From Microbaculum marinisediminis (GTDB lineage Bacteria; Pseudomonadota; Alphaproteobacteria; Rhizobiales; Tepidamorphaceae), in contig NZ_JALIDZ010000003.1 of NCBI RefSeq assembly GCF_025397915.1, positions 382,501-446,500 on the forward strand: a stretch of 64,000 nt of DNA. Direction: 5' to 3'. The stretch's first letter is position 1. The number at the start of each line of letters is the position of its first letter. Position numbers and translations under genes: made by a program. Below are positions 36,359 through 45,379 of the stretch, piece after piece. The notes below the pieces were generated by a model, which saw only the letters and a program-made list of their open reading frames with translations, had not been told where the DNA came from and did not search any database.

Positions 36359-37043
36359 GTGAAGTGGTCGGAGGAAATCGGACAGCGAGTAAAGGTGTAT
36401 CCCGAACCTTCTGGAGGGATACGAGATGGCGAAACGCCGGGAGTTCGCGGACCAGTTCAAAGCACAGGTCGCGCTTGAGGCTCTGCGGGGCGACCTCACG
36501 GACCAGGAGATCGCCACGGAGCACCAGATGCATCCGAACCAGGCGAGCACGTGGGAGCGTCAGGCGGTCGAGGGCATTGCAGACGTGTTTGCTCGGGGCG
36601 GCATGGCGGAAGGCCCGAGCGAGGCGGACGTAAAGGATCTGCACGCGAAGGTCGGGAGGCTGGCGGTCGAGACCGATTTTTGTCCGCCGGACTCAAGCGA
36701 TGAGCTCCGCCGAGAGGAACGCGATGATCCGCCGGAGCGCGTGCGGAACTCGATGGGCAGCCGCGGCCGATGCATGGACCACATCTTCATCGAACGGCTT
36801 TGGCGATCCCTGAAGCAAGAAGTGATCTATCTCGAAGAGCTGACCGGCGGCTTCAAGGCATATCGGATCATCCGCGAATGGATGGCCTTCTACAACACCG
36901 AGCGGCCACATTCGGCCCTTGAGCGACAAACGCCGAGGGAAGCAGACTGGGCCGGTCGAGATCAGAAACTGGCGGCATGAAACCGAACCCGGATACACCT
37001 TTGATCTGCCGCTTAGCTGTCCGGAAAACCGGGACCACTTCAC
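36359..37043 (+). mobile_element. Deleted IS3-family element
   Basis: About 685 bp bounded by inverted repeats: the left end begins GTGAAGTGGTCGG and the right end reads as GTGAAGTGGTCCC on the other strand, with further matched blocks CGGACAGC and AAAGGTGTAT. No target-site duplication is visible, as expected if the element caused a deletion. Only a shortened transposase gene lies inside. The flanks belong to two different broken genes. Confidence 0.7.
36426..36980 (+). pseudogene. IS3-type transposase, in-frame fusion of orfA with the end of orfB
   Basis: A 184-residue product. Residues 1 to about 85 are a full OrfA with its HTH (FKAQVALEALRGDLTDQEIA, HPNQASTWERQAVEGI). Residues from about 118 on match only the C-terminal part of OrfB (MDHIFIERLWRSLKQEVIYL, FYNTERPHSALERQTPREA). 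Between them most of the DDE catalytic domain is gone: the two catalytic Asp are missing and only the last acidic region remains. GGAGG precedes the start. It cannot be an active transposase; it could act as a DNA-binding inhibitor, which is speculation. Confidence 0.75.
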
Positions 37044-37288
37044 CGGGTATCATCGCCGACCTCGAAGGTGTCGACTGTGGTCCACAACCGTTCGCGGCCG
37101 CTCCTTGCCGCAGGCGCGTTCTCCGGCAGGAACACCTCAGAATGGACGATGCCGCGCTTGCCGGAAAGGGGCGGCACGTGATCCGGCGGATCGTCGCGCA
37201 GCCGCGCGGTCGAGCGGTAGGCGGCAGAGGCCTACGCGCTCGACCCGGCCTTGCGGCCAACACGGGGAGCCGCCTCCATCCGACGCAT
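37043..37288 (-). pseudogene. N-terminal remnant of a MobA/MobL-type relaxase
   Basis: One minus-strand frame reads AYRSTARLRDDPPDHVPPLSG, then KRGIVHSEVFLPENAPAA and RERLWTTVDTFE, matching the N-terminal catalytic region of MobA/MobL (MobQ) relaxases (pattern SAVAAAAYR...GVxHSEVxLPxxAPxW...LWNxVExFE). A TAG interrupts it just before ASAAYRS, and the IS right end cuts it off after FEVGDDTR. The recognised part spans roughly residues 15-85 of such a protein. It implies that the island once moved by conjugation. From 37289 to the next gene end at 37447 nothing is recognised. Confidence 0.55.
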
Positions 37289-37446
37289 AAGCCGGTCGGC
37301 GTCACTGCGCGTCTTGTGGAGGCGCCACCCAATCGCTGAAGACGACCCGTGATCAGCGGGCAGTTGCTCCCTTCACTCGGACAGGTCCGGAGCTCGGGGG
37401 GCGGGAAGCGCTCGCCGCTGGCTGGGCGGGCGCCCCGAAGAGGGCG

Positions 37447-38355
37447 TCAGAGGCCGAGCTTGGGTTTTATCCAAGCCGCCTGATCGGCGATCGCCTTGTC
37501 CGCCTCGGGCGCGGTCCCGGCGAGGAAGTGGAAGACGTGCTGCATCTCGGGGAAGATGTCGAGCTTGGCCTCGCCCCCCGCTGCTTCGACTTTCGCGACA
37601 AACCTGCGCGCGTCGTCGAGCAGTGTTTCGTCCCCGCCAACTTGCACGAAGAATGGCGGCAGGCCGGCAAGATCGGCATAAAGCGGGGTGGCCAGCGGAT
37701 CCTTGCGGTCGCCATTCTCACCCAGGAATGTCGCTGACATGTGCTCAATCACCGCGCGTTTGACGAAATGGTCCTTCGCCTCGTTCGTCGTAACCGTCTC
37801 GCCGGTAATCTCCATGTCCGTCCAGGGCGAGATCGGCATCGAGGCGGCCGGCAGCGGCAGCCCCTTGTCGCGGGCGGCCAGAACGGTGGTAATCGCGAGC
37901 GCACCGCCCGCGCTGTCGCCGGTGAAGGCGATATGCTTGGCCTCAAGCCCCTGGTCCAACATCCATTCATACGCGCGGACGCAATCGTTCACCGGCGTCG
38001 GATGCGGATGCTCGGGCGATCGCCTGTAATCGACGATCAGCGCCGGGCAGCCTACCGTCTTGGCGATGTGGCCGAACATCTTGCGGTGCGAATACATCGA
38101 CCCCACCATATAGCCGCCGCCATGGGTGCACAGCAGCGCGCGCGTCTCGTTGCCGCCTTTCGGCTTGGCCCACATGCAGCGCACGCCGTTTGCGTCGACC
38201 TCGATGTAGTCGACGCCTTCAGGCTCCCCGGTCACGTCGCCCCAATGCTCGAACATGCGCCGCGTTTCCTCCACGGTCATGTCCGGGTTCTCAGCCATGG
38301 TCGATACCCATGACTTGTACATCTCGCCGAGAACGGCGCTCTCCTTGCTTGCCAT
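37447..38355 (-). CDS. HSL-family alpha/beta hydrolase (esterase)
   Basis: A 302-residue hormone-sensitive-lipase-type esterase. The oxyanion motif HGGGYMVGS starts at residue 78, the nucleophile is Ser148 in GDSAGGALA, and the acid and His can be placed in GGDETLLDDA and MQHVFHFLA. No signal peptide. HSL esterases cleave short or medium acyl esters and lactones; the substrate here is unknown. GGAGG precedes the ATG at 38355. It follows the acyl-CoA dehydrogenase gene by 66 bp, so both are probably one transcript. Confidence 0.9.
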   Translation of the reverse strand: MASKESAVLGEMYKSWVSTMAENPDMTVEETRRMFEHWGDVTGEPEGVDYIEVDANGVRCMWAKPKGGNETRALLCTHGGGYMVGSMYSHRKMFGHIAKTVGCPALIVDYRRSPEHPHPTPVNDCVRAYEWMLDQGLEAKHIAFTGDSAGGALAITTVLAARDKGLPLPAASMPISPWTDMEITGETVTTNEAKDHFVKRAVIEHMSATFLGENGDRKDPLATPLYADLAGLPPFFVQVGGDETLLDDARRFVAKVEAAGGEAKLDIFPEMQHVFHFLAGTAPEADKAIADQAAWIKPKLGL

Positions 38356-38421
38356 GATCGTTTTCCTCCAATGTCTGGCTAAGCGGGCCGAAATTCGGGC
38401 CGGCCCGATCCCGGTCACCAG

Positions 38422-39786
38422 TTAAGCGTCGCCGGCCCAGTTGAACGGGCCGAACAGGCCTTGCGCCATGTCCATCCGGTCGCGCTCGGCGCCACCGAGC
38501 CACATCTGCACGATCTTGTAGTCGCGCATGTATTTCTCGATGTGGCTTTCGTAGGCATAGCCGGCCGAGCCCATGAGCTGCATGGCGCGGTTGGTCACCA
38601 TCATCGCGGTGTCCCCGGCGAAGGAGCGTGCGGCGGAGAACTTCGCCTTCATCTGGGCTTCCCACGGCATGCCGTAGATTTCGGGTTGGGTGACCTGGGC
38701 GGTGACGGAGAGATAGTATTGGCGGCTCATCTCGATCGACCGCCACATCTCGGCCAGCGTTGCGGCGAAAAGCGAACGCTCTCGCATTGGCTTGCCGGCG
38801 ATGATGCGGTTCTGGGTCCAGTCCATGCAGGTCTCCAACACCGCCTCTGACAGGCCGGTGAGCCGAGCCGCGCCGGCAAGTCGGCCAAGCCCGATGACAT
38901 AGCCCTTGATCAGCTTCGAACCCTGACCGGTTTCGGTGTCGATCCGGTAGCGCTTGGGGATGCGAACGTCCTTGAACCAGATATCGGTATTGGCTTCGGA
39001 ATAGCAGAACCCCATCTTCTCGTAAGGCTGCGAGAATTCGAGGCCCTCGGCATCTGATGGCACGTAAAAGATGCCGACATTATCCTCGCCGCCGCCGGCC
39101 CGGGTTATGGCGCAGACCCAATAGCCGAGATGGCCCTTGAGGTGCTCGGACTGGAAGTTTTCGGCCGGGCCGGCCGGGCCGGGCCAGAGCTTGTGGCCAT
39201 TCAGCACGTAATCGTCGCCGTCCTCGCGGGCGATGGTGTTCATCGTCTTATAGGCCAGCGCCGGGTCCTCGACATTGGCGCCGCCGGCGGGTTCGGTGAT
39301 GGCGAAACAAGCAGTCCAGGCATCGGGTCCGGTGATCCGGGGGGCGAATTCCTCAAGCAGGTCGTCCCGCCCAGCCGCAACCATGACCGAGATGGCCCAA
39401 TGGAGCTTGCCTACCTTGGTGGCGAGGCCGATATCGGCGCGCGACAGCTCTTCGTTGATCATCTGGCGCACCACCGGCGAGAGGCCGGGGCCCCCATGCT
39501 TGGCCGGCAGGATTGCCTTGGTCACGCCGAAGTCGTGCAGCTTGGCGTATAGCCGGTGAATGGTCGCCTTGGCGAGTTTCGGATCGCGATGCCAGCCGCC
39601 TTCAATGTCGTGACGATGGGGCATCAACTCGGAATCGACGAATTCACGGAAGTGTTCGGCAATGGCGATCTCTTCCTCGGTACAGAAGGCGAGGTTGTAC
39701 TTCTGGCGCGGGTCCAGCAGCCGGTATCCGCCGCGGCCGTTGAGCCCCGGATTGTGCATTCTTTCGAGCATTGCGATCTTGTTCAT
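38422..39786 (-). CDS. Acyl-CoA dehydrogenase family protein
   Basis: A 454-residue FAD-dependent acyl-CoA dehydrogenase. The N-terminal helical domain, the mid-domain signature ACFAITEPAGGANVEDPALAY, and a C-terminal domain with LMGSAGYAYESHIEKYMRDYKIVQMWLGGAERDRM are present. In the last part the place of the catalytic base is not the classical YEGT. An extended N-terminus (LERMHNPGLNGRGGYRLLDP) is unusual. It should oxidise an acyl-CoA or act on a related thioester; chain length cannot be read. GGAGAAG precedes the ATG at 39786. Confidence 0.85.
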   Translation of the reverse strand: MNKIAMLERMHNPGLNGRGGYRLLDPRQKYNLAFCTEEEIAIAEHFREFVDSELMPHRHDIEGGWHRDPKLAKATIHRLYAKLHDFGVTKAILPAKHGGPGLSPVVRQMINEELSRADIGLATKVGKLHWAISVMVAAGRDDLLEEFAPRITGPDAWTACFAITEPAGGANVEDPALAYKTMNTIAREDGDDYVLNGHKLWPGPAGPAENFQSEHLKGHLGYWVCAITRAGGGEDNVGIFYVPSDAEGLEFSQPYEKMGFCYSEANTDIWFKDVRIPKRYRIDTETGQGSKLIKGYVIGLGRLAGAARLTGLSEAVLETCMDWTQNRIIAGKPMRERSLFAATLAEMWRSIEMSRQYYLSVTAQVTQPEIYGMPWEAQMKAKFSAARSFAGDTAMMVTNRAMQLMGSAGYAYESHIEKYMRDYKIVQMWLGGAERDRMDMAQGLFGPFNWAGDA

Positions 39787-40004
39787 GATCTTCTCCGTTC
39801 GCATCCCACAGGACGAGGCGGACAGCCCCGTCGAGGGGCCGCGGCGCTAGGCGTTCCGGCCGGCCTTGCGTAGGCGTTTTCCATTTCCTGATTGCAATTA
39901 TTGAGTGTTAGACACTGGCTCTCAAACGATTTTCATTCGTCTAGAGTGAGTATTTCTCATTCATGCCCAGATCTGCGAGCGGTCCGAGCGGAAGCGTGAA
40001 GAGA

Positions 40005-40035
40005 CCCGCGCTGCCCCGTCTTGGGGCAGCGCGGG
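40005..40035 (-). terminator. Strong hairpin after the TPR-protein gene
   Basis: A 13-bp perfect stem CCCGCGCTGCCCC with loop GTCTT, located 28 bp after the stop of the TPR gene. The minus-strand tail is pyrimidine-rich but lacks a clear T run. The 258-bp stretch up to the acyl-CoA dehydrogenase start contains AT-rich sequence that could be its promoter. Confidence 0.55.
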
Positions 40036-40062
40036 TGCAAGGCTCAGAGGCGTTGGTGTAGC

Positions 40063-41469
40063 CTATCCGGCAGGGACGGCGGCGGCCTGATAGCGGATGC
40101 GCGCGGCGCGCAGGGCGTCGTCCCGATCGCTGTTTTCCAGAGCGGCGAGATAGCGCTGCCAGTTCCAACCGTCGCGCTGGCGGCTGTGCGACCGGGCCCC
40201 GTAAAATGCGACCGCATCGGCACCGTAAGGTTCGGATTGCTCCAACGCATCGGCGGCGATCTCCCAAAAGAGGTCGCGTTGGGCATGGCTACCGCCGATC
40301 GCCTGCACCCGGTCCAGGAGCGCCGCGAGCGTGCCCCAGCTTTGCTCGGCGCGGCCTTCGCGATAGTTCAGGACGGCCTGCGCCAGCTCGGCACCGACGT
40401 CGCGGTAGCAGACCGCATTGCCTTCGTCGCTGTCGGCGCCGTAGCGATGCATCGCCTCAGTCAGCGCCCGGGCGCGGGCGCGGTGACCCGGATCGGGGCT
40501 GCTTGCGAGCGCCAGCACGACATGGGTGTCGACAAAGGGCATCATCAGGTCGTCGCCACGGCTCTCGACCTTGGTCGCGACCGCGGCCCAGCGGTCACCG
40601 ACATCCACGCCGCCGAGTTCGATCCGGAGCAGAAGGGAGGCGTCGTTGCATAGGTCGAGATCCTCGGCCGCCTCCGGGTCGAACACGTCCGCGTCGAAAG
40701 CCTCCAGAGCCGCCTCGGGGTCGCCCGCCTCGTAGTGAAACAGCGCCCGATGCCAGGCTACGTGGTAGCGGAAATTATTTGCCGGTTTCCAATTTCGCTC
40801 CATCTCCGTCAGGCAGCGCACGCCGGTGTCGAAGCGTTCGGTTGCCTCGTAGACATGGGCGAGAGCGTGAATGCCCCAGGGGTCGTCGGGATTGCGATCG
40901 AGAGCATCTCGCACCACCCGTTCCGCCCGCACATAGTCGCCGCTTTCCTCGAGCCCGAAAGCATACATGCTGCGCAGGAAGGAATACTCGGCATCCTTCG
41001 GTGTCCAAAAGTCCAGGGCGCGGGCTACTCCGTCGCGGATGTTGCGCGAATGGCCGGTGTAGAAATGGCCGAAATGGGCCATCTTCAGCGCCAGTACGTC
41101 GCGCGGATGGTTGCGCGCAATGTCGTCCCAGAGCCGTGTGGCCGCGGGCAGGGATCCGCCGGCCCATGCGCGCAGCGCGGCCAGGTGCATCCGCTCGCGC
41201 GGCTCCAGCCCTTCCGGGTCCTCTAGCCCTGTCGCCGCCTCGTCGAGCGCTCGCGTCGCCAGAGCGCGGGTGCCCATGAACATTAGGAAATAGCCGCGCA
41301 GGCAATGTGCCATCGCCATGCCCGGGCAGGACCGCATCAGCGTCTTCAGATGCGCACCCGTCTCGCATCCGAACGCCAGATAACTGCGCACGACCCGATC
41401 GAACAACTCGGGCGCTTCGGGAGAAGGGCAGGTGAACGTCAGGCCGTGGCCGTTCTTTGCCTTGATCAT
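40063..41469 (-). CDS. TPR protein, TTC38-like family
   Basis: A 468-residue, wholly helical soluble protein with tetratricopeptide-like repeats. The conserved central run DPWGIHALAHVYEATERFDTGVRCL matches the bacterial relatives of animal TTC38. No enzyme motif or membrane segment is visible. Bacterial members are often found beside acyl-CoA or aldehyde-metabolism genes, but their role is unknown. It lies 16 bp after the glutaryl-CoA dehydrogenase-like gene and is probably cotranscribed. Confidence 0.75.
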   Translation of the reverse strand: MIKAKNGHGLTFTCPSPEAPELFDRVVRSYLAFGCETGAHLKTLMRSCPGMAMAHCLRGYFLMFMGTRALATRALDEAATGLEDPEGLEPRERMHLAALRAWAGGSLPAATRLWDDIARNHPRDVLALKMAHFGHFYTGHSRNIRDGVARALDFWTPKDAEYSFLRSMYAFGLEESGDYVRAERVVRDALDRNPDDPWGIHALAHVYEATERFDTGVRCLTEMERNWKPANNFRYHVAWHRALFHYEAGDPEAALEAFDADVFDPEAAEDLDLCNDASLLLRIELGGVDVGDRWAAVATKVESRGDDLMMPFVDTHVVLALASSPDPGHRARARALTEAMHRYGADSDEGNAVCYRDVGAELAQAVLNYREGRAEQSWGTLAALLDRVQAIGGSHAQRDLFWEIAADALEQSEPYGADAVAFYGARSHSRQRDGWNWQRYLAALENSDRDDALRAARIRYQAAAVPAG

Positions 41470-41485
41470 CGCTTCCTTTTCCTGC

Positions 41486-42706
41486 CTATCCGGCGAAGGC
41501 CGAAGTCCCTGTCATGGCGCGGCCGAGAATCAGCGCATGCATGTCGTGGGTGCCCTCGTAGGTATTGACAGATTCTAGGTTCATCATGTGTCGGATCACA
41601 TGGTACTCGTCCGAAATCCCGTTCGCACCAAGCATGTCCCGGGCGGTGCGCGCAATGTCCAGCGCCTTGCCGCAGTTGTTGCGCTTGACGATCGAGATCG
41701 CCTCGGGTGCTGCCTCTCCCGCATCCATCATCTGTCCGACGCGCAGCGAAGCCTGAAGGCCGAGCGAGATTTCCGTCTGCATGTCGGCCAGTTTCTTTTG
41801 AATCAACTGGTTCGCCGCCAGAGGACGGCCGAACTGGCTGCGGCCGACAACGTAGTCGCGCGCCTGGTGCCAGCAGGCCTCGGCTGCGCCCATCGCCCCC
41901 CAGGAGATGCCGTAACGCGCCTTGTTGAGGCAGCCGAAGGGGCCGCCCAGCCCGTTTGTGCCGGGGAGGACGCGGTCGGCAGGCACCCGCACCGCGTCTA
42001 GCGCGATCGTTCCGGTAAGCGAGGCGCGGAGCGAAAACTTGCCTTCGATGCGTGTCGTCTCGATCCCCGGCATGGCACGGTCGAGGAGAAAGCCGCGGAT
42101 CACCCCGGTCTCGTCCTTCGCCCAGATCACGAAGAGATCGGCGATGGGGGCATTGGTGATCCAGGTCTTGGCGCCGCTCAACAGGTAGTCGGATCCGTCG
42201 CGCACTGCGCGGGTACGCATCGAGCCCGGATCCGAGCCGTGATCAGGCTCTGTCAGGCCGAAGCATCCGACCCATTCGCCCGAGGCGAGGCGAGGCAGGA
42301 ATTCCGTGCGCTGCGCTTCCGTTCCATAGGTATGGATCGGATATATTACCAGCGACGACTGAACCGAAACGGCCGAACGAAAGGCACTGTCGACATATTC
42401 GGTTTCCCGCCCGATCAGACCGTAGCAGACATGATTGACCCCGGCACATCCGTAGCCTTCTATCGTCGGCCCGAGGAAACCAAACGTGCCGAGTTCGCGA
42501 AACAATTCGCGGTCGAATGTTTCATGGCGGTTTGCCTCGACGATCATCGGCAGCAGCCGTTCGCGGGCGAAGCGTCGCGCGGCTTCCTGTACTGCGCGCT
42601 CGTCCTCGGTCAGTTGGTGCGACAGCAGGAACGGGTCATCCCACTGGAAGGGGGCGTAGCCGCTGATATGCGCCGCCGCCTCCAGCTTGCCGACAGTCTG
42701 CTTCAT
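41486..42706 (-). CDS. Glutaryl-CoA dehydrogenase-like acyl-CoA dehydrogenase
   Basis: A 406-residue acyl-CoA dehydrogenase. The flavin signature [16 protein letters not shown] and the catalytic-base motif [20 protein letters not shown] are those of glutaryl-CoA dehydrogenase, which oxidises and decarboxylates glutaryl-CoA to crotonyl-CoA. Further support is [19 protein letters not shown] near residue 95. The ATG at 42706 ([13 protein letters not shown]) was chosen; the longer frame lacks similarity. It is divergent from a LysR-type regulator, the classic layout of gcdH loci. No glutarate CoA-transferase gene is visible nearby, so the natural substrate could be a related dicarboxyl-CoA. Confidence 0.85.
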   Translation of the reverse strand: MKQTVGKLEAAAHISGYAPFQWDDPFLLSHQLTEDERAVQEAARRFARERLLPMIVEANRHETFDRELFRELGTFGFLGPTIEGYGCAGVNHVCYGLIGRETEYVDSAFRSAVSVQSSLVIYPIHTYGTEAQRTEFLPRLASGEWVGCFGLTEPDHGSDPGSMRTRAVRDGSDYLLSGAKTWITNAPIADLFVIWAKDETGVIRGFLLDRAMPGIETTRIEGKFSLRASLTGTIALDAVRVPADRVLPGTNGLGGPFGCLNKARYGISWGAMGAAEACWHQARDYVVGRSQFGRPLAANQLIQKKLADMQTEISLGLQASLRVGQMMDAGEAAPEAISIVKRNNCGKALDIARTARDMLGANGISDEYHVIRHMMNLESVNTYEGTHDMHALILGRAMTGTSAFAG

Positions 42707-42761
42707 CGGGCGTTTCCTCACTCTGGACGTTCTTATAAAGTGATTTTTCCTCGCGAGAGCG

Positions 42762-42788
42762 ATTGACGTCAAACCACATAAAGTCAAT
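42762..42788. promoter_or_regulatory. Candidate LysR operator between the gcdH-like gene and its regulator
   Basis: ATTGAC and GTCAAT face each other with a 15-bp AT-rich spacer in the 154-bp divergent promoter region. LysR proteins typically bind such imperfect dyads (T-N11-A class) to control the divergent target and themselves. Confidence 0.4.
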
Positions 42789-42860
42789 GTTCAGTTGAGT
42801 TTTCCTCCCCCAATCCCCGGCCGGTACATGCGTGCGCCGGGTTCGTCCTGGAGGGTTCGG

Positions 42861-43799
42861 ATGGGTCGGGCACGCCACCTGCCGCCGCTGAATGCTGTGC
42901 GCACCTTCGAGGCGGCGGCGCGCAATGGCAGCTTCCTCAAAGCCGCAGAAGAGCTGAACGTAACACCCGGCGCCGTCAGCCGGCTGGTGAAGACGCTCGA
43001 GAACCACCTCGACGTTCCGCTGTTTCTGCGGTCGCATCGTGCCGTCGCGCTGAGCGAAGACGGGCAACGCTATGCCGAAAGCATCACCCAGGCGCTCGAC
43101 ATCATTGACCGGGCGACCGACGAGTTGCGGATGGGCAGCAACGCCAATGTGCTGAGCCTGCGCTGTCATCCTACCTTTGCCGTGCACTGGCTGCTGCCGC
43201 GCTGGGCGCGGTTCCATGCCGGGCATCCTGGGATCCAGATCGACCTGAAGACGACGCTGGTGCCCGAGTCACTGAACATGGATGCCGTCGATTTCGTCAT
43301 CCGCATCGACCGCAATTCCGCACCCGAAGAGCGGCACGGGTTCGTCAGCGAGCGCTTGGTCGATGTCGAATCCCTCCCGGTCTGCGCGCCCCAGCTGCTG
43401 CGCCGTGTGCCGCTCAACCGGCCCGAGGATTTGAGGAACCACGTGCTGTTGCATGGCGCGCTGCGCCCGCACGACTGGCCACGCTGGCTCGAGGCGGCAG
43501 GGATATCGGGCGTCCCCTCGGCTCAGGGGCCGACTTTCGAAAGCTTGACACTGGCTTACAACGCCGCCCTTGCCGGCGCTGGCGTGGCGATCGGGATCCG
43601 TGCTTTCGTCGCAGACGATCTGTCCGCTGGTCGGCTGATCAAGCCGTTCGACTTCGTGCGCCTATCCAAAAGCGGCTTCAACATGGTCTACAGTGCCGAG
43701 CGGTTTCAGAGGTTTCGCAAGGTCCGGGCGTTTCGCGATTGGTTGTTGCAGGAGCGTGTGCGGGAGAAGGAGGGCGGGGCGGGGGAAGCCGCGGACTGA
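42861..43799 (+). CDS. LysR-type transcriptional regulator, GcvA-like
   Basis: A 312-residue LysR regulator. The HTH is FEAAARNGSFLKAAEELNVTPGAVSRLVKTLE, near residue 15-45; the co-inducer domain follows with HPTFAVHWLLPRW, a GcvA-group hallmark. GGAGGG precedes the ATG at 42861. It is divergent from the glutaryl-CoA dehydrogenase-like gene and so probably controls it together with the TPR gene. The Glu/Gly-rich tail is low complexity. Its effector is unknown. Confidence 0.9.
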   Translation: MGRARHLPPLNAVRTFEAAARNGSFLKAAEELNVTPGAVSRLVKTLENHLDVPLFLRSHRAVALSEDGQRYAESITQALDIIDRATDELRMGSNANVLSLRCHPTFAVHWLLPRWARFHAGHPGIQIDLKTTLVPESLNMDAVDFVIRIDRNSAPEERHGFVSERLVDVESLPVCAPQLLRRVPLNRPEDLRNHVLLHGALRPHDWPRWLEAAGISGVPSAQGPTFESLTLAYNAALAGAGVAIGIRAFVADDLSAGRLIKPFDFVRLSKSGFNMVYSAERFQRFRKVRAFRDWLLQERVREKEGGAGEAAD

Positions 43800-43918
43800 T
43801 ACGCAGCTTCAGTCCTGGCGACGTTCCGTTGCGCCCGGAGCTGGGGGCGAAGCCGCGCGGGATGCGCGAGCGCATTGGCCAGTTCGGCTCTGTCGATGTC
43901 AGAGCTACACATGTGGTG

Positions 43919-43957
43919 CCACCCATTTCGTCTATCGCCGATTGACGAAATGGGTGG
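43919..43957. terminator. Long hairpin between the two island modules
   Basis: A 14-bp perfect stem CCACCCATTTCGTC with an 11-base loop, midway in the 295-bp stretch between the LysR gene and dctM, where both transcripts converge. It may act as a bidirectional terminator, though no T run follows. Apart from it nothing is recognised in this stretch. Confidence 0.45.
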
Positions 43958-44094
43958 GTGCAAGGGCGCTCCGTGTCCTCGGGACAGCGTGGCACAGTTT
44001 ACGGAGGCGCGTCGGGTGGAGAACTTCCAATCCCGGCAGCTTGGCCTTTCACGCGGGCGTCGATGTCCGGAGGGCATTCCGCATGGCGTTGTCC

Positions 44095-45375
44095 TCAGCG
44101 CGATGACAGGACATTTAGGAAGAACAGCGAGACCTCCGGCACGAACGTTACCACCGCGAGGCAGGCGATGATCACGATAACGAACGGGATGAGATACCCG
44201 ATGATCTTATCGATGGAGATGCCCGCCACCTGGCAGGCGGCGAATAGGTTCACGCCAAATGGAGGCGTGATCATGCCCATCGCCAGGTTCACAATCATGA
44301 TGAGCCCGAACTGAACTGGATTGACGCCGAACTGCGCTGCGACCGGGGCAAGGATCGGAGCAAGCACGATGATCGCCGCCGACGTCTCGATGAACATGCC
44401 CACCAGGAATAGGACGGCATTGACTGCGAGCAGAAAGCCGACCGGCCCGCTGAACATCTCGACCAGCCAGGCGCCGATCGTCGCCGGCACACCCGCGCGC
44501 GTGATAAGGAAGCTGAAGACTCCGGCCGCGGCGATGATGAACATGATCACCGAGGAGGAGATAACGGATCTGCGCAGCACGCCGATCAGTGCGCTCAGGG
44601 TAATCGTGCGGTAAATGACGACGCCGACGAAAAGCGCGTAGATCACTGCGACGACGGATGCCTCCGTCGGCGTGAAGATGCCGCGATAGATGCCGCCGAG
44701 AACGATCACCGGCATCGCCAGTCCCCAAGAGGCCTGAAGCAGGGACGGCCACAAGGGCATGCGTCCTTCGCCGTCGGCTTTGCCCCATCCGTTCCACAAG
44801 CAGGTGGCGAAGACGAATATGATGAGCGCGCCGCCGATCAACAGGCCTGGCCCGATTCCTGCGACGAAGAGGTCGCCGATCGACACTTCCGCGCTGACAC
44901 CGTAGAGGATCATCGGAATCGACGGTGGGATGATGACCCCGAGTTCCGCCGATGTCGTCTGTAGCGCGGCCGCGAATGGCACTGGATACCCGTGCCTGAT
45001 CATCGCCGGAATGATGATGGCGCCAATCGCGAATGTGGTGGCGATAGAGGATCCGGAAACCGAGGCGAAGATCATGCAAGTCAGCACGCACGAGCAGGCA
45101 AGGCCGCCTTGAACCCCGCCCACCACCGACTTGGCGAACTCCACGAGGCGCCGGGAGATGCCGCCGGCCTCCATGAGATTGCCGGCCAGGATGAAAAAGG
45201 GGATTGCGAGCAGCGGGAAACTGTCGAGCGTGGCGACGAGGCGCTGGGCCACGACTAGCGGATTGAGCGAGGTGAACAGTATGGCCCCGCCGATGGAGGC
45301 ACCGAGAATGGCGATCGCGATCGGAACGCTGAGCGCGAACAGAAGCACCATGGTGGTGAGCATAAAGGCGGTCAT
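44095..45375 (-). CDS. dctM: TRAP transporter large permease (DctM)
   Basis: A 426-residue integral membrane protein with about 12 hydrophobic spans. Family landmarks are IPFFILAGNLMEAGGISRRL, SGSSIATTFAIGAIIIPAM, and TPTEASVVAVIYALFVG. DctM forms the sodium-coupled transport channel of TRAP systems. The ATG at 45375 (MTAFMLTTMVLL) is 4 bp after the dctQ stop. It is the last gene of gntR-dctP-dctQ-dctM on the minus strand. Confidence 0.93.
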   Translation of the reverse strand: MTAFMLTTMVLLFALSVPIAIAILGASIGGAILFTSLNPLVVAQRLVATLDSFPLLAIPFFILAGNLMEAGGISRRLVEFAKSVVGGVQGGLACSCVLTCMIFASVSGSSIATTFAIGAIIIPAMIRHGYPVPFAAALQTTSAELGVIIPPSIPMILYGVSAEVSIGDLFVAGIGPGLLIGGALIIFVFATCLWNGWGKADGEGRMPLWPSLLQASWGLAMPVIVLGGIYRGIFTPTEASVVAVIYALFVGVVIYRTITLSALIGVLRRSVISSSVIMFIIAAAGVFSFLITRAGVPATIGAWLVEMFSGPVGFLLAVNAVLFLVGMFIETSAAIIVLAPILAPVAAQFGVNPVQFGLIMIVNLAMGMITPPFGVNLFAACQVAGISIDKIIGYLIPFVIVIIACLAVVTFVPEVSLFFLNVLSSR

Positions 45376-45379
45376 GGCG

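Noticed and set aside
36351-37050. Target-site duplication around the IS3-type element
   Set aside because: Bases next to the two ends (CAA and CGG) do not match, so simple insertion cannot be shown.
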